A stretch of 64,000 nt of DNA from Labrenzia sp. 011 (GCF_003075075.1 NZ_QCYM01000001.1:558001-622000); one strand, 5' to 3'; counted from the first letter of the stretch, positions 19,138 to 29,407 are shown. The notes: generated by a model not told the origin, from the sequence alone. Program-made: numbers and translations.

Positions 19138-20166
19138 ATGACCAAGGCCTTTGTTTCCGGATGTGCCGGCCCGGCGCTCACCGCCGATGAAATTCGCTTT
19201 TTCCGGGGGGAAGCTCCCTGGGGACTGATCCTGTTCGCCCGTAATGTCGAGACGCCGGATCAGGTGAGAAGCCTCACGCAGGCCTTCCGCGATGCCGTCG
19301 GCCGTCAGGATGCGCCCGTGCTGGTCGATCAGGAGGGGGGGCGTGTCCAGCGGCTGAAGACGCCGCACTGGCCGAAATATCCACCCGCGAAGCTTTATGG
19401 CGATCTTCATAAAAGCGATCCGGAGCAGGCCTTGCGCGCCGCCTGGCTGGGCGCGCGCCTGATTGCCGCCGACCTCCATGATGTCGGCATCAGCGTCGAT
19501 TGCCTGCCGTGTCTGGATGTGCGCTTTCCCGATACCGTCGACGCGATCGGCGACAGGGCGTTCTCGGCCGATCCAGATGTGGTCGCCAAGCTCGGTCAGG
19601 CCATGGTGGACGGCGCGCTTGCGGGCGGGGTGCTGCCGGTGATCAAGCACATCCCCGGCCACGGCCGGGCACAGGTTGACAGCCATCTGGAACTTCCCAG
19701 GGTGGCTGCGGACAAATCATCGTTGGAAAGCGTGGATTTCCGGCCATTCAAGGCACTTTCCCACGTGTCATTGGGCATGACAGCCCATATTGTCTACGAG
19801 ACCATCGACGGAACGAGCCCCGGTACCCAGAGCAAGAGGGTCATTCAGGATATCATCAGGACCGAGATTGGGTTCGACGGCTGCCTGATGAGCGACGACA
19901 TGTCGATGCACGCGCTCGGCGGCGGTTTCGAGGAGAGAACCGGAAAAATCATTGAGGCTGGCTGTGACATCGTTTTGCACTGCAATGGTGATATGGGCGA
20001 AATGCGCGATGTTGCCAGAACGGTTCCCGAACTTGCCGGTGATGCGAAACGCCGCTGCGACCGCGCGTTGAACGGGTTGCAGCCACCCCGGCCCGGGTTC
20101 AACAGGCGCGAGGCCTGGGATGAGTTCCGGTCACTGACCGGTTGGCAAGGAGTTCACGTCGGATAG
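19138..20166 (+). CDS. nagZ: Beta-N-acetylhexosaminidase (NagZ)
   Basis: A 342-residue glycoside hydrolase family 3 enzyme that removes GlcNAc from 1,6-anhydroMurNAc peptides during cytoplasmic peptidoglycan recycling. Family signature KHIPGHGRAQVDSHLELP is present around residue 175, with the substrate-binding LVDQEGGRVQRL near residue 62 and LMSDDMSMHALGG near residue 250 carrying the nucleophile aspartate. No signal peptide, as expected. It precedes scpA and scpB, a conserved alphaproteobacterial order. Confidence 0.94.
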   Translation: MTKAFVSGCAGPALTADEIRFFRGEAPWGLILFARNVETPDQVRSLTQAFRDAVGRQDAPVLVDQEGGRVQRLKTPHWPKYPPAKLYGDLHKSDPEQALRAAWLGARLIAADLHDVGISVDCLPCLDVRFPDTVDAIGDRAFSADPDVVAKLGQAMVDGALAGGVLPVIKHIPGHGRAQVDSHLELPRVAADKSSLESVDFRPFKALSHVSLGMTAHIVYETIDGTSPGTQSKRVIQDIIRTEIGFDGCLMSDDMSMHALGGGFEERTGKIIEAGCDIVLHCNGDMGEMRDVARTVPELAGDAKRRCDRALNGLQPPRPGFNRREAWDEFRSLTGWQGVHVG

Positions 20167-20268
20167 CTTTCCTTAGGACCGGAATGAGGCCGGCACTGTT
20201 GATCGGGCCTGAAATTGCATGACATTCCGCGTTCTCCGGATCGCTGGGTGTTTCCAGGCGGAGCGGAA

Positions 20269-21108
20269 ATGGCGAAGTTGGACGATAAGAAACAGGTTGC
20301 GGAAGACGGGTCCTTCGATCTGCTCAGCACTGCCGTTGCGGCAGAGGAGCGGGCGGTATCCGACCCGCAGCTTGTCGTGGACGTCGAGGGGTTCGAAGGG
20401 CCGCTCGATCTGCTGCTTGGTCTTGCGCGCACGCAAAAGGTGGATCTGGCGCGTATATCCATTCTCGAACTGGTCGAACAATATCTTGAATTTGTCGCCG
20501 CGGCCCGCCGCATGCGGCTGGAACTTGCCGCGGATTATCTGGTCATGGCGGCCTGGCTGGCATTCCTGAAGTCCAAGCTGCTGTTGCCGGAGCAAAGGGA
20601 CGAGGACGAACCGACCGGTGAGGAACTGGCTGCGGCGCTCGCCTTCCGCCTGCGCCGCCTGGAAGCCATGCGCGACGTTTCGGAAAGATTGATGAAACGG
20701 AGCCGCGCGGGCAGGGACGTGTTTCACCGCGGGGCGCCCGAAACCATGTCTGTCCGGCACCACAGCATCTGGGACGCGTCGGTCTACGATCTTCTGTCGG
20801 CCTATGCCACCCAGCGCCAGCGCCAGTCAGTCACTTCGGTGCGCGTCCTGCGCCGCACCGTCTGGTCCCTGCAGGAAGCGCGCGAGCTTCTCACCAGACT
20901 TGTCGGGCGGGTCAGCGAATGGGCCCCCCTGAATTCCTATCTGCGCGATTATCTCTATGACGACAAGGACTGGGCGACGATTGTCGCCAGCACCTTTACC
21001 GCCAGTCTCGAGATGGTCCGCGAGGGTCAGGTCGAGATTCGTCAGGGCGAGCCCTTCTCCCCGGTCTATATCCGTTCGATTGCCAAGGAGCCGGATCATG
21101 ACGTCTGA
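20269..21108 (+). CDS. scpA: Segregation and condensation protein A
   Basis: A 279-residue kleisin that bridges SMC heads with ScpB in chromosome condensation. The core reads VEGFEGPLDLLLGLARTQK, then DLARISILELVEQYLEF and AADYLVMAAWLAFLKSKLLL, all typical for ScpA. The chosen ATG 20269 follows GGAG six bases upstream; the open frame could extend to a TTG at 20215 without support. Its end overlaps scpB by 11 bases, indicating translational coupling. Confidence 0.93.
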   Translation: MAKLDDKKQVAEDGSFDLLSTAVAAEERAVSDPQLVVDVEGFEGPLDLLLGLARTQKVDLARISILELVEQYLEFVAAARRMRLELAADYLVMAAWLAFLKSKLLLPEQRDEDEPTGEELAAALAFRLRRLEAMRDVSERLMKRSRAGRDVFHRGAPETMSVRHHSIWDASVYDLLSAYATQRQRQSVTSVRVLRRTVWSLQEARELLTRLVGRVSEWAPLNSYLRDYLYDDKDWATIVASTFTASLEMVREGQVEIRQGEPFSPVYIRSIAKEPDHDV

Positions 21109-21808
21109 ACCCGAGTTTCTGGAACTGCAGGATCAGGCCCGGAAAGGCGATGCCGGGGAGGCCGCTCTCGACCTTGCCGGCCAGCGTATGATTGAAGCCC
21201 TGCTTTTCGCGTCTTCCGAGCCCCTGTCCCTCGAAGAGCTGACCCTGCGCGTGCCGGAGGGCACGGATGTGCTCGGAGTATTGCAGGAGCTGCAGAAGAT
21301 CTACGCTGCTCGCGGGGTCAATCTGGTCCGGGTGGCGGGGAAATGGTGCTTCAGAACCGCCGAAGATCTGGCCTTTCTGATGCATCGCAATGTCGAGGAG
21401 CAGCGCAAGCTCTCCCGGGCGGCCCTCGAAACCCTGGCGATTATTGCCTATCATCAGCCGGTTACCAGGGCGGAAATCGAGGAGATCCGGGGTGTTTCCA
21501 CCTCCAAGGGGACGCTGGATGTGCTTCTGGAAACCACATGGATCCGCATGCGCGGTCGCCGGCGAACGCCCGGACGCCCTGTGACATATGGCACGACCGA
21601 ACAGTTTCTGATTCACTTCGGCATGGAAAGTGTTAAGGACCTCCCGGGACTGGAAGAACTGAAAGGGGCAGGGCTTCTGGACAGTGCCGTTCCGGCATCC
21701 TTCCTGGTGCCCACCCCCAATGACGACATTCTGCTGACCGAGGACGAGGATCCGCTGGAAGAAGGGTCCCTGTTCGAGGACGAAGCGGACGAGAACGCCG
21801 AAGACTGA
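21098..21808 (+). CDS. scpB: Segregation and condensation protein B
   Basis: A 236-residue winged-helix partner of ScpA in the SMC condensin. The core is MIEALLFASSEPLSLEEL, LAFLMHRNVEEQRKLSRAAL, then LAIIAYHQPVTRAEIEEIRG and the GRPVTYGTTEQFLIHFG end. It has an acidic C-terminal tail of about 40 residues (TEDEDPLEEGSLFEDEADE). ATG 21098 lies inside the scpA end. It overlaps the following ABC ATPase start by one base. Confidence 0.94.
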   Translation: MTSEPEFLELQDQARKGDAGEAALDLAGQRMIEALLFASSEPLSLEELTLRVPEGTDVLGVLQELQKIYAARGVNLVRVAGKWCFRTAEDLAFLMHRNVEEQRKLSRAALETLAIIAYHQPVTRAEIEEIRGVSTSKGTLDVLLETTWIRMRGRRRTPGRPVTYGTTEQFLIHFGMESVKDLPGLEELKGAGLLDSAVPASFLVPTPNDDILLTEDEDPLEEGSLFEDEADENAED

Positions 21809-22947
21809 TGTCCAGACATACCACCAACAACGACTCTAGCGGAAACGGTCCTCCGCCCAATTGGGGCGCGCCGGGCACTGCCGGGGCGACCATAGCCGCC
21901 GGTCTCGTGTTTGAAGGCGTCTCGCACGACTACGACGGCGTCTCGTCCGTCCGCGATTTGAGCCTGTCGATCGCTCCGGGGGAAATCCTGTGTCTGCTCG
22001 GCCATTCAGGCTGCGGCAAGACCACCCTGATGCGCATAGCTGCCGGAGTGGAGCGTCAGAGCCACGGCCGGGTACTCATCAACGGGCGCGAAATCGCCGG
22101 GGATACGGTTTTCCTTCCGCCGGAAAAACGCGGTGTGGGCCTGATGTTCCAGGATTATGCCCTGTTTCCACATATGAATATTGTCTCGAATGTCATGTTC
22201 GGCCTCACCAACATGCCGAAGAAGGACGCCCGGACCGCGGCGCTGGCGGCGCTCCGTCGCGTCGGCCTTGCCGACTACGCCGCAGACTATCCGCATTCGC
22301 TGTCCGGCGGGGAACAGCAGCGCGTCGCTCTTGCACGGGCCCTGGTTCCCCGGCCGGGTATCCTGCTGATGGATGAACCGTTTTCCGGGCTCGACAAGCG
22401 TCTCCGCGACAGCGTTCGCGACGAAACCCTGGCCGTCATCCGCGAAACGCGGGCAACCTGCATCATCGTGACCCACGATCCCGAAGAAGCCATGCGCATG
22501 GGCGACAGGATCGCTCTCATGCGGCGGGGGCGTCTGGTGCAGCACGGGACCGCCGCGGATCTCTACAAGGACCCGGTCGATCTGTTTTCTGCCCGGTTCT
22601 TTTCGGAACTCAATCAGTTCGAAGGACACGTGACATCCGCGGGCATAGAAACCCCGTTGGGCATTCTGGCCGGAGAAGGTCTCGCCCGTGGACAGAAGGT
22701 GGATGTATGCGTGCGTCCACAGGGCATCCTGTTGAACAAGAACGGCCTGTGCGGTGTTTCCGGCCGGATACGCTCGAAAAGATTCGTCGGCGAGGTCGAT
22801 CTGCTCACGATCGCCGTCCAGGGACTGGAGCATCCCCTGCAGGCGCGCGTCCGTGCCGGCAGCCCCTGGGAGAGAGGAATGGACGTCGCCGTCAGCACCG
22901 ATCGCAAGGACGTGCTTGTTTTTGCCCGGGACTCATCCCAGATCTAA
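21808..22947 (+). CDS. ABC transporter ATP-binding protein, FbpC/PotA-like, without a partner here
   Basis: A 379-residue ATPase of the iron/polyamine/putrescine importer class. It shows Walker A GHSGCGKTT, Q-loop FQDYALFPH, signature LSGGEQQRVALARAL, Walker B ILLMDEPFSGLD and switch His VTHDPEEAM. Beyond residue 270 is a TOBE-like C-terminal region, as in FbpC and PotA. It begins at the ATG that overlaps the scpB stop, so it is read with scpAB, yet no permease or binding protein is in the window. It might serve a transporter encoded elsewhere. The 20-residue Ser/Asn/Gly-rich N-terminus is unusual. Confidence 0.85.
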   Translation: MSRHTTNNDSSGNGPPPNWGAPGTAGATIAAGLVFEGVSHDYDGVSSVRDLSLSIAPGEILCLLGHSGCGKTTLMRIAAGVERQSHGRVLINGREIAGDTVFLPPEKRGVGLMFQDYALFPHMNIVSNVMFGLTNMPKKDARTAALAALRRVGLADYAADYPHSLSGGEQQRVALARALVPRPGILLMDEPFSGLDKRLRDSVRDETLAVIRETRATCIIVTHDPEEAMRMGDRIALMRRGRLVQHGTAADLYKDPVDLFSARFFSELNQFEGHVTSAGIETPLGILAGEGLARGQKVDVCVRPQGILLNKNGLCGVSGRIRSKRFVGEVDLLTIAVQGLEHPLQARVRAGSPWERGMDVAVSTDRKDVLVFARDSSQI

Positions 22948-23203
22948 TGGATGGAAGTGCCCTGGCTGGCGCGCTATGAACGGGCGCCATTGAAGCATGT
23001 TCTGTCCGAAAGCATCGCATCGGTCGGTAGTGTTTTTATCGTGAAGCAAATCCCGGTTGCGCCCGCGATGGCGAAATTGGGCCGGGTGGGTTAATCATTC
23101 CGTCTAAGAGCGGCGATTGTTCCCGCGGCGCTGTTGCAGGGGCGGAATCCTTTTTGTACAAGAGCCTTAGGGCTTTTAAAGCCGATTATCAGGAGTTTGG
23201 CGT

Positions 23204-23428
23204 ATGGGCATTAGTATTTGGCAGATCTTGATCATCGCAGTGGTGGTGGTTCTGCTCTTCGGTCGGGGCAAGATTTCCGATCTCATGGGCGATGTCGCCA
23301 AGGGAATCAAAAGCTTCAAGAAGGGCATGGCCGAAGACGATACCGCCGATGCTCCGAAGACAATCGATCATCAGAACGGCGAAGCGGCACCAACCGCGAA
23401 AGCTGAAGATCAGACCAAAGCGAGCTGA
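23204..23428 (+). CDS. tatA: Twin-arginine translocase subunit TatA
   Basis: A 74-residue TatA that forms the pore of the Tat pathway exporting folded proteins. Residues 1-20 are a short membrane helix ([20 protein letters not shown]), followed by the FG hinge and an amphipathic helix ([20 protein letters not shown]), then a charged tail. AGGAG precedes ATG 23204 at a good distance. It opens the tatABC operon and has its own upstream region of about 250 bases. Confidence 0.95.
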   Translation: MGISIWQILIIAVVVVLLFGRGKISDLMGDVAKGIKSFKKGMAEDDTADAPKTIDHQNGEAAPTAKAEDQTKAS

Positions 23429-23469
23429 TCTCAATCTGCATCGCGTCTCCCTAAGGGACGGAACTTCAT

Positions 23470-23907
23470 ATGTTCGATATCGGGTGGACCGAACTTCTGG
23501 TGATCGCCTGCGTGGCGATCATTGTCGTGGGACCGAAAGATCTCCCGCGCATGTTGCGTACGCTTGGGCAAACGATGGGAAAGATGCGGCGCATGTCGCG
23601 GGAATTCCAGTCGACCTTCAACGATGCTCTTCGCGAAGCCGAAAAGCAGGCCGATATCTCCGACATGAAGAAACAGGTCGAGGAGGTTGCCAACTTCAAT
23701 CCTCTCGGCGATCTCAAGAAGTCCATCGAGGAGGATGCGGCAAAGCGCCCGGCCACACCCGAGGCCTCTGCGACGCCCCCTGTTTCCGACAAGCCGTCAC
23801 CCCCGGAAACCGGCGAACCGGCCGGTGCAAAACCGTCATCGGACCCGGCGGCTGCAACCAAGTCAAAACCGGATGAAGTTCCGCTGACGGAAGATGTGAA
23901 GGCATGA
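23470..23907 (+). CDS. tatB: Twin-arginine translocase subunit TatB
   Basis: A 145-residue TatB that joins TatC in the twin-arginine signal receptor. It has the N-terminal [20 protein letters not shown] membrane segment, the [20 protein letters not shown] amphipathic helix, and a Pro/Ala-rich tail of about 60 residues. It lies 41 bases after tatA and overlaps tatC by four bases (ATGA). Confidence 0.94.
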   Translation: MFDIGWTELLVIACVAIIVVGPKDLPRMLRTLGQTMGKMRRMSREFQSTFNDALREAEKQADISDMKKQVEEVANFNPLGDLKKSIEEDAAKRPATPEASATPPVSDKPSPPETGEPAGAKPSSDPAAATKSKPDEVPLTEDVKA

Positions 23908-24722
23908 GCCAGGACGAAATCGACGCCTCCAAGGCGCCCTTGATCGAGCATCTTATCGAATTGCGCCAGCGGCTGATGTGGTCACTCGGGGCGATCCTGG
24001 TGATGTTCCTGATCTGCTTCTATTTCGCGACAGACATCTACAATATCCTGACCGTTCCCTACCTGCGCGCAGCCGGCGATGCCCATCCGGTGGAAATGAT
24101 TTTCACCGCACCGCAGGAATGGTTCTTCACTCAGCTCAAGCTCGCCCTGTTCGGCGCGCTTTTCCTGGCCTTTCCCGTGGTCGCCAGCCAGATCTACATG
24201 TTCGTTGCCCCCGGCCTCTACAAGAACGAGCGCGGCGCCTTTCTGCCGTTCCTGATCGCGACGCCCGTTCTGTTCCTGATCGGCGCGTGTCTGGTGTATT
24301 TCCTGGTGATGCCGATGGCGATGGGCTTTTTCCTGTCCCAGGAGCAGATGGCAAGCGCCGGCAAGGTGGCGATCCAGCATCTGGCCAAGGTGAGCGAGTA
24401 TCTCGGCCTGATCATGATCCTGATCTTCGCCTTCGGCCTCGTCTTCCAGCTGCCTGTCGTGCTGACACTTCTCGGGCGGGCCGGGCTTGTGAGTTCCGAG
24501 ACGCTCAGGCACAAGCGCAAATATGCGATTGTGGGGGCCTTCGCCGCGGCCGCAATTCTGACGCCTCCCGATCCGATTTCACAGATCGGTCTTGCACTGC
24601 CCACGCTGCTTCTCTACGAAGTCTCCATTCTGTCCGTCAGACTGATAGAGCGCAAACGGGCCGAGCGGGAAGCTGCACGCGAAACGGAAGACGCCAGCGA
24701 GGCGGAAGACGCTGCGGTTTAG
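23904..24722 (+). CDS. tatC: Twin-arginine translocase subunit TatC
   Basis: A 272-residue polytopic inner-membrane protein, the receptor for twin-arginine signal peptides. Six membrane segments can be traced, from [20 protein letters not shown] to the end of the [18 protein letters not shown] segment, with the conserved [10 protein letters not shown]-terminus and [12 protein letters not shown] motif. The acidic C-terminal tail (about 25 residues, [17 protein letters not shown]) is typical of this group. It is the last gene of tatABC; serS follows about 75 bases downstream. Confidence 0.95.
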   Translation: MSQDEIDASKAPLIEHLIELRQRLMWSLGAILVMFLICFYFATDIYNILTVPYLRAAGDAHPVEMIFTAPQEWFFTQLKLALFGALFLAFPVVASQIYMFVAPGLYKNERGAFLPFLIATPVLFLIGACLVYFLVMPMAMGFFLSQEQMASAGKVAIQHLAKVSEYLGLIMILIFAFGLVFQLPVVLTLLGRAGLVSSETLRHKRKYAIVGAFAAAAILTPPDPISQIGLALPTLLLYEVSILSVRLIERKRAEREAARETEDASEAEDAAV

Positions 24723-24796
24723 TGCAGGCCTCCCAGGCAGGTATCGTGTTCGCCGGACGGAACCCATGAATAACGACCGCCGTTCGGGAAACGAAG

Positions 24797-26077
24797 ATGT
24801 TTGATATAAAGTGGATACGGGATAACGCTGCTGCCTTCGACCAGGCCCTGGCGAAACGGGGGCATGAGGCTTCAGCCGCCAGACTGATTGCGCTGGACGA
24901 CGCTCGCCGCTCCCATATCACCAGGCTTCAGGAAGCCCAGGAACGGCGCAATGCCGCGTCCAAGGAAATCGGCAAGGCCAAGGGGGCGGGTGATGACGCG
25001 CGCGCGGCAGAGCTGATCGAGGAAGTCGCGCAGATCAAGTCCTTCATTCAGTCCGGCGAAGAGGAAGAACGCAAGCTCAACGCGGAGCTTGAAGCTGCGC
25101 TGGCCGTCATTCCGAACCTGCCGCATGACGATGTGCCCGTCGGTGAAGATGAAACCCAGAATGTGCTGCTGAAAACCCATGGTGAAAAGCCGGTTTTCCC
25201 ATTCACCGAAACACCCAGGGAACATTTCGACCTCGGCGAAGCTCTGGACGGCATGGATTTTTCGGCAGCCGCGAGACTGTCGGGATCGCGCTTTGTCGTT
25301 CTGAAGGGGCAGATTGCACGGCTCGAACGGGCTCTCGGCCAGTTCATGATCGATCTGCACACACGCGACCACGGCTACACCGAAGTGTCGCCCCCGCTGC
25401 TGGTGCATCAGGATCCGCTCTACGGCACCGGTCAGTTGCCGAAATTCGAGGAAGATCTCTTCAGGACCACGACGGATCACTACCTGATCCCGACCGCGGA
25501 GGTGCCGCTTACGAATCTGGTTGCCGGCGAGATTCTCGCCGAGGATCAGTTGCCTCTGCGTGTTGCGGCCCTGACCTATTGCTTCCGTTCCGAAGCCGGT
25601 TCCGCCGGCCGCGACACCCGCGGCATGCTGCGCCAGCACCAGTTCCAGAAATGCGAACTCGTGTCGGTGACCCGGCCGGAGGAGTCGCTCAACGAGCTGG
25701 AACGCCTGCTGGGCTGCGCGGAAAAGGTACTGCAGGACCTCGGGCTCCATTACCGCGTGATGACCCTGTGCACCGGAGACATGGGCTTCGGTGCGCGCAA
25801 GACCTACGACATCGAGGTCTGGCTGCCCGGTCAGGATACCTATCGGGAAATATCGTCCTGTTCGGTTTGCGGGGATTTCCAGGCAAGGCGCATGAATGCG
25901 CGCTTCCGGCCGGCCGATTCCAAACAGCCCCAGCATGTGCATACGCTCAATGGGTCGGGGATTGCCGTGGGCCGGGCCCTGATCGCCGTTCTGGAGAACT
26001 ACCAGAATGGCGACGGCACGATCACCGTGCCGGAAGTCCTGCGTCCCTACATGGGTGGCCTGGAAACGATCGGTTAA
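24797..26077 (+). CDS. serS: Seryl-tRNA synthetase
   Basis: A 426-residue class II synthetase charging tRNA-Ser. The N-terminal long coiled coil (residues about 28-100) binds tRNA, followed by class II motifs: motif 2 ([20 protein letters not shown]) and motif 3 ([19 protein letters not shown]). The C-terminus ([11 protein letters not shown]) is standard. It follows tatC and precedes surE on the same strand. Confidence 0.97.
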   Translation: MFDIKWIRDNAAAFDQALAKRGHEASAARLIALDDARRSHITRLQEAQERRNAASKEIGKAKGAGDDARAAELIEEVAQIKSFIQSGEEEERKLNAELEAALAVIPNLPHDDVPVGEDETQNVLLKTHGEKPVFPFTETPREHFDLGEALDGMDFSAAARLSGSRFVVLKGQIARLERALGQFMIDLHTRDHGYTEVSPPLLVHQDPLYGTGQLPKFEEDLFRTTTDHYLIPTAEVPLTNLVAGEILAEDQLPLRVAALTYCFRSEAGSAGRDTRGMLRQHQFQKCELVSVTRPEESLNELERLLGCAEKVLQDLGLHYRVMTLCTGDMGFGARKTYDIEVWLPGQDTYREISSCSVCGDFQARRMNARFRPADSKQPQHVHTLNGSGIAVGRALIAVLENYQNGDGTITVPEVLRPYMGGLETIG

Positions 26078-26225
26078 AGCAGACCGTTCTCAGGTGCTGC
26101 CGGGATGATCCGGCGTGACGAGGCCGGTCAGCCCGCCTGAAGGGTACGCCGCCGGGCATGGAAATCCGGTCGGCTGCGCGGACGGATTGGTCGAAGTGGG
26201 TTCAAACTCGGGGAAATATCTTCAT

Positions 26226-26984
26226 ATGCGCATTCTGATTACCAATGATGACGGCATTCATTCTCCGGGACTGGCGGTTCTGGAGCGAATCGCGCGGACA
26301 CTGTCGGATGATGTGTGGGTGATCGCTCCCGAAACGGACCAGAGCGGAGTCGCGCATTCGCTGACCCTGAGCGACCCCCTGCGGCTGCGGCAGATCGGCG
26401 ACCGCCATTTCGCCCTCAAGGGCACGCCGACGGATTGCGTCATCATGGGCGTACACAGGGTACTGCCGGCCCTCCCGGACCTGATCCTGTCCGGCATCAA
26501 CCGGGGACAGAATCTGGCGGAGGACGTGACCTATTCCGGCACCGTCGCCGGCGCGATCGAAGGCGCGATTCTCGGTATCCGGTCCATTGCCGTTTCCCAG
26601 GCCTATGACTGGGATGTGGCCGCCGAGCCGGATTTCAGCAACGCGGAAGCACACGCGCCCGCTCTTTTCCGCAAACTCATCGATTTCGATCTGCCGCGCT
26701 ATTCGCTGCTGAACGTGAATTTCCCGCCATGTCCATCAAGCGCCGTGAAGGGCGTGAAGGTCACAGTGCAGGGGCATCATGAACAAAGCGGACTTTCCAT
26801 TGACGAGCGCAAGGACGGGCGTGGATATCCTTACTACTGGCTCCGTTTTCAGGACCGGGGAAAATCGGTTCTCGAAAATTCCGATCTTCAGGCGATTGCC
26901 GATGGATATGTTTCCGTTTCACCGCTACGCATAGATTTGACAGCTCATGACCTGGTGAATCACCTTGCAGGAGCACTTCAATAG
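26226..26984 (+). CDS. surE: 5'/3'-nucleotidase SurE
   Basis: A 252-residue metal-dependent nucleoside monophosphate phosphatase. It begins [16 protein letters not shown] with the metal-binding Asp pair, then [26 protein letters not shown], and [20 protein letters not shown], the full family signature. ATG 26226 matches the family start exactly; the open frame extends 37 codons upstream without support. It precedes pcm by about 20 bases, the typical surE-pcm stationary-phase survival pair. Confidence 0.96.
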   Translation: MRILITNDDGIHSPGLAVLERIARTLSDDVWVIAPETDQSGVAHSLTLSDPLRLRQIGDRHFALKGTPTDCVIMGVHRVLPALPDLILSGINRGQNLAEDVTYSGTVAGAIEGAILGIRSIAVSQAYDWDVAAEPDFSNAEAHAPALFRKLIDFDLPRYSLLNVNFPPCPSSAVKGVKVTVQGHHEQSGLSIDERKDGRGYPYYWLRFQDRGKSVLENSDLQAIADGYVSVSPLRIDLTAHDLVNHLAGALQ

Positions 26985-27004
26985 TCCCGGAAGGGGTACG
27001 GTAG

Positions 27005-27700
27005 ATGGCCGGCCAAAAGCCCGGCATGGACCAGATGTCGACTTACCCGAATTCATTGCCGGACGAAGCAGAGGCCCGCGCTGCGCTGGTTCTCGGTCTG
27101 AGGCGTCGCGGTATCGGGGCGCGGGAAGTCCTCGCGGCGATCGAGCGGGTGCCCCGGCGCCTGTTCCTCTCGGCTCGCCATCATGGTCTGGCCTATGAAG
27201 ACGCAGCCCTTCCCATCGAATGCGGACAGACGGTGTCCGCGCCGTTCCTGGTTGCCTTTACCGTACAGGCGCTCGGCCTCGCACCGGAGCATGCGGTTCT
27301 GGAAATCGGAACCGGATCGGGATATCAGGCCGCGATCATGGCCCATCTTGCGGCCAGAGTTGAAACGCTGGACCGATTTGCCACTCTGACTGATCTTGCG
27401 ACCCGCAGATTCGCCGCCCTTCGACTGGAAAACGTCAAGGCCAGGCAAGTGGACGGCCTGGATGGCTTGAGACAGAAGGGCCCCTATGACCGGATTGTGG
27501 TGACCGCAGCGGTCGAGTCGGTGCCCGAAAGCTGGATACAGCAACTCAAGCCGGGCGGAATCCTGATCGCGCCGATCGGCAAGGCAAAACAGCCCCAGTC
27601 CCTGAAACGGTTCCACAAGACTGAAAATGACACGACAGCTGAGACTCTGATGAGCGTGCGTACCGTGATGTTACAGCCGGGCCTTGCCAAGAAGCTGTAA
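27005..27700 (+). CDS. pcm: Protein-L-isoaspartate O-methyltransferase
   Basis: A 231-residue SAM-dependent enzyme that methylates L-isoaspartyl residues to start repair of aged proteins. It shows VSAPFLVAFTVQAL, the SAM-binding LEIGTGSGYQAAIMAHL, and the later DRIVVTAAVESVPESWIQQL segment. A few extra N-terminal residues precede the family core; ATG 27029 (MDQMSTYPNS) is an alternative start. It is followed about 230 bases later by the NlpD-like gene, as in many proteobacteria. Confidence 0.93.
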   Translation: MAGQKPGMDQMSTYPNSLPDEAEARAALVLGLRRRGIGAREVLAAIERVPRRLFLSARHHGLAYEDAALPIECGQTVSAPFLVAFTVQALGLAPEHAVLEIGTGSGYQAAIMAHLAARVETLDRFATLTDLATRRFAALRLENVKARQVDGLDGLRQKGPYDRIVVTAAVESVPESWIQQLKPGGILIAPIGKAKQPQSLKRFHKTENDTTAETLMSVRTVMLQPGLAKKL

Positions 27701-27927
27701 GTTGCAGGAAATGCCCGGGTCTTGCGATCCCTGCACGGGCCGAATCGGGACCCGTGATCCTTCTGCAAATTTACTATAAACAGCCTGATGGAGATTTTCT
27801 CAGTCCTGCGGAATACTGAGGAAACTGCGTTTTTCCGGGAAACATGATCCGGTCTTTAGCCTTTATAAACCTTACTGGCGTCTACTCTTAACCATAACAG
27901 CCATAGTTAGCGGTCAGAGTTAAGGCG

Positions 27928-29349
27928 ATGATGAAGCGGATGCGTACCCTCCGCAGGGACCTTTTGGGAAAAGCGGCAACTGTATCACTGGTTGCAGTGT
28001 CAATCGCGGGATGTTCCGGTGCGGTTGAGCGCTTCGGTGAACCTCCGTACTATACGGGGAACACCCAGAACCAGCGGGCCATCCTCAATGGTGGTCAGAA
28101 GCAGCCGACCTATCAGGATATCGTCAATGGTCCGGGAGGGACGGTTGCGGGACTGCCGCAATCGTCATCGCAGCCCGTGACCACTGGCTCTATTTCCGCG
28201 AAGGCTCCCGACATCAAGTCGGCGCCGCTGCCGGCTCCGGTGCCGACGAAGACCGCGATCAGGCCGTCCGTGCCTGCGCCGGCTCCCGTTGCCACCTTGC
28301 CGGCTCCCGAGGTTGCCCGGCCGGCTCAGACCGTAAGCTCCACTGAAAAAAGCTGGAAAGGGTGGACGTCTGCCGGTGGAACAAGGGTACAGCTCCGCCA
28401 GGGAGACGATCTGAATTCCGTGTCCCGCCGCTATGGTGTGCCGGTTCAGGCGCTGGCCGCCGTGAATGGCATCGACGATGCCAAGAGTGTACGTGCGGGC
28501 CAGAGCATCATCGTTCCGACTTATGTCTATGCGGAAAGAAACGGTTCCACGAGCACGACGGCCGGCGAGACCGGGCCGGTGAAGTTGCCTGCCGTCAGCC
28601 GCAACGACGCCGTTGTTACCGGCGCGGTGCCGACATCCGCCGGATCCATGCCTCGGCCGCCCAAACAGCCCAGCCTCGCGCAGCTCAGCCGCGGTGACGT
28701 CGGCGCGGGTAACGTGACGCATGTCAGCACCTTGCCGAAACGCAAGCCAGGTGGCGGCGAACGTGTGGTGACGACCGCTTCGATTTCCTCCCAGGTTCCC
28801 ACGCCGCCCCGCCAGCCCGACATGCCGAGCCGTGTCGCCTCTGCACCGTCCGCATCGGCGGGAAAACCGGCGCTGCCTCAGCCGGCTCTGACGAAAGAAG
28901 CGGCCCCCAGCGCGCCGATCAAGACACCTGCCGTTGTGGCAAGCGTCCAGGAAGAAGTCGATGTTACGACGGAAACCTTCCGCTGGCCTGTGCGCGGGCG
29001 CATCATTTCCGATTTCGGTGCCAAGCCGGGTGGTGGAAAGAACGAAGGGGTGAACCTTGCCGTGCCGGAGGGAACACCCGTGAAGGCCGCGGACAGCGGA
29101 ACGGTTATCTATTCGGGCAACGAGCTGAAGGGCTACGGCAACCTGATCCTTGTCCGTCATGACGAAGGCTGGGTGACCGCCTATGCGCACAACAGCGAAT
29201 TGAAGGTCAAGCGCGGGGATACGGTTCGCCGGGGAGACGTGGTGGCGCTTGCAGGGGCCAGCGGTTCGGTCAACCAGCCGCAGGTTCACTTCGAATTGCG
29301 CAAGGGCAACAAGCCGGTCGACCCGCTGAAGCACTTGCCGCAGCGCTGA
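27928..29349 (+). CDS. NlpD-like lipoprotein with LysM and degenerate LytM (M23) domains
   Basis: A 473-residue envelope protein. The N-terminus is a lipoprotein signal with lipobox SIAGC (Cys about residue 29). A LysM domain spans about residues 151-200 (LRQGDDLNSVSRRYGVPVQA), and a C-terminal LytM/M23 domain spans about 351-473. The zinc ligands expected as HxxxD near the start of LytM are replaced (GGKNEGVNLAVP), while GNLILVRHDEGWVTAYAHN and VHFELRKG remain. This pattern matches NlpD, which activates amidases rather than cutting peptidoglycan itself. Its position after surE-pcm agrees with NlpD. Its central linker is Pro/Ala-rich. Confidence 0.85.
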   Translation: MMKRMRTLRRDLLGKAATVSLVAVSIAGCSGAVERFGEPPYYTGNTQNQRAILNGGQKQPTYQDIVNGPGGTVAGLPQSSSQPVTTGSISAKAPDIKSAPLPAPVPTKTAIRPSVPAPAPVATLPAPEVARPAQTVSSTEKSWKGWTSAGGTRVQLRQGDDLNSVSRRYGVPVQALAAVNGIDDAKSVRAGQSIIVPTYVYAERNGSTSTTAGETGPVKLPAVSRNDAVVTGAVPTSAGSMPRPPKQPSLAQLSRGDVGAGNVTHVSTLPKRKPGGGERVVTTASISSQVPTPPRQPDMPSRVASAPSASAGKPALPQPALTKEAAPSAPIKTPAVVASVQEEVDVTTETFRWPVRGRIISDFGAKPGGGKNEGVNLAVPEGTPVKAADSGTVIYSGNELKGYGNLILVRHDEGWVTAYAHNSELKVKRGDTVRRGDVVALAGASGSVNQPQVHFELRKGNKPVDPLKHLPQR

Positions 29350-29381
29350 TCACAACAACCGCAGACATCTCGACAGGATTG

Positions 29382-29407
29382 AAAACCCGGCCATGTGCCG
29401 GGTTTTT
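29382..29407 (+). terminator. Intrinsic terminator after the NlpD-like gene
   Basis: A perfect ten-base-pair stem (29382-29391 with 29397-29406) with loop CATGT and a T run of five. It lies about 30 bases after the stop codon, and probably ends the surE-pcm-nlpD transcription unit. Confidence 0.88.

Noticed and set aside
27890..27925. CtrA-type box (TTAA-N7-TTAA) before the NlpD-like gene
   Set aside because: TTAA and TTAG elements occur but spacing does not fit the consensus.
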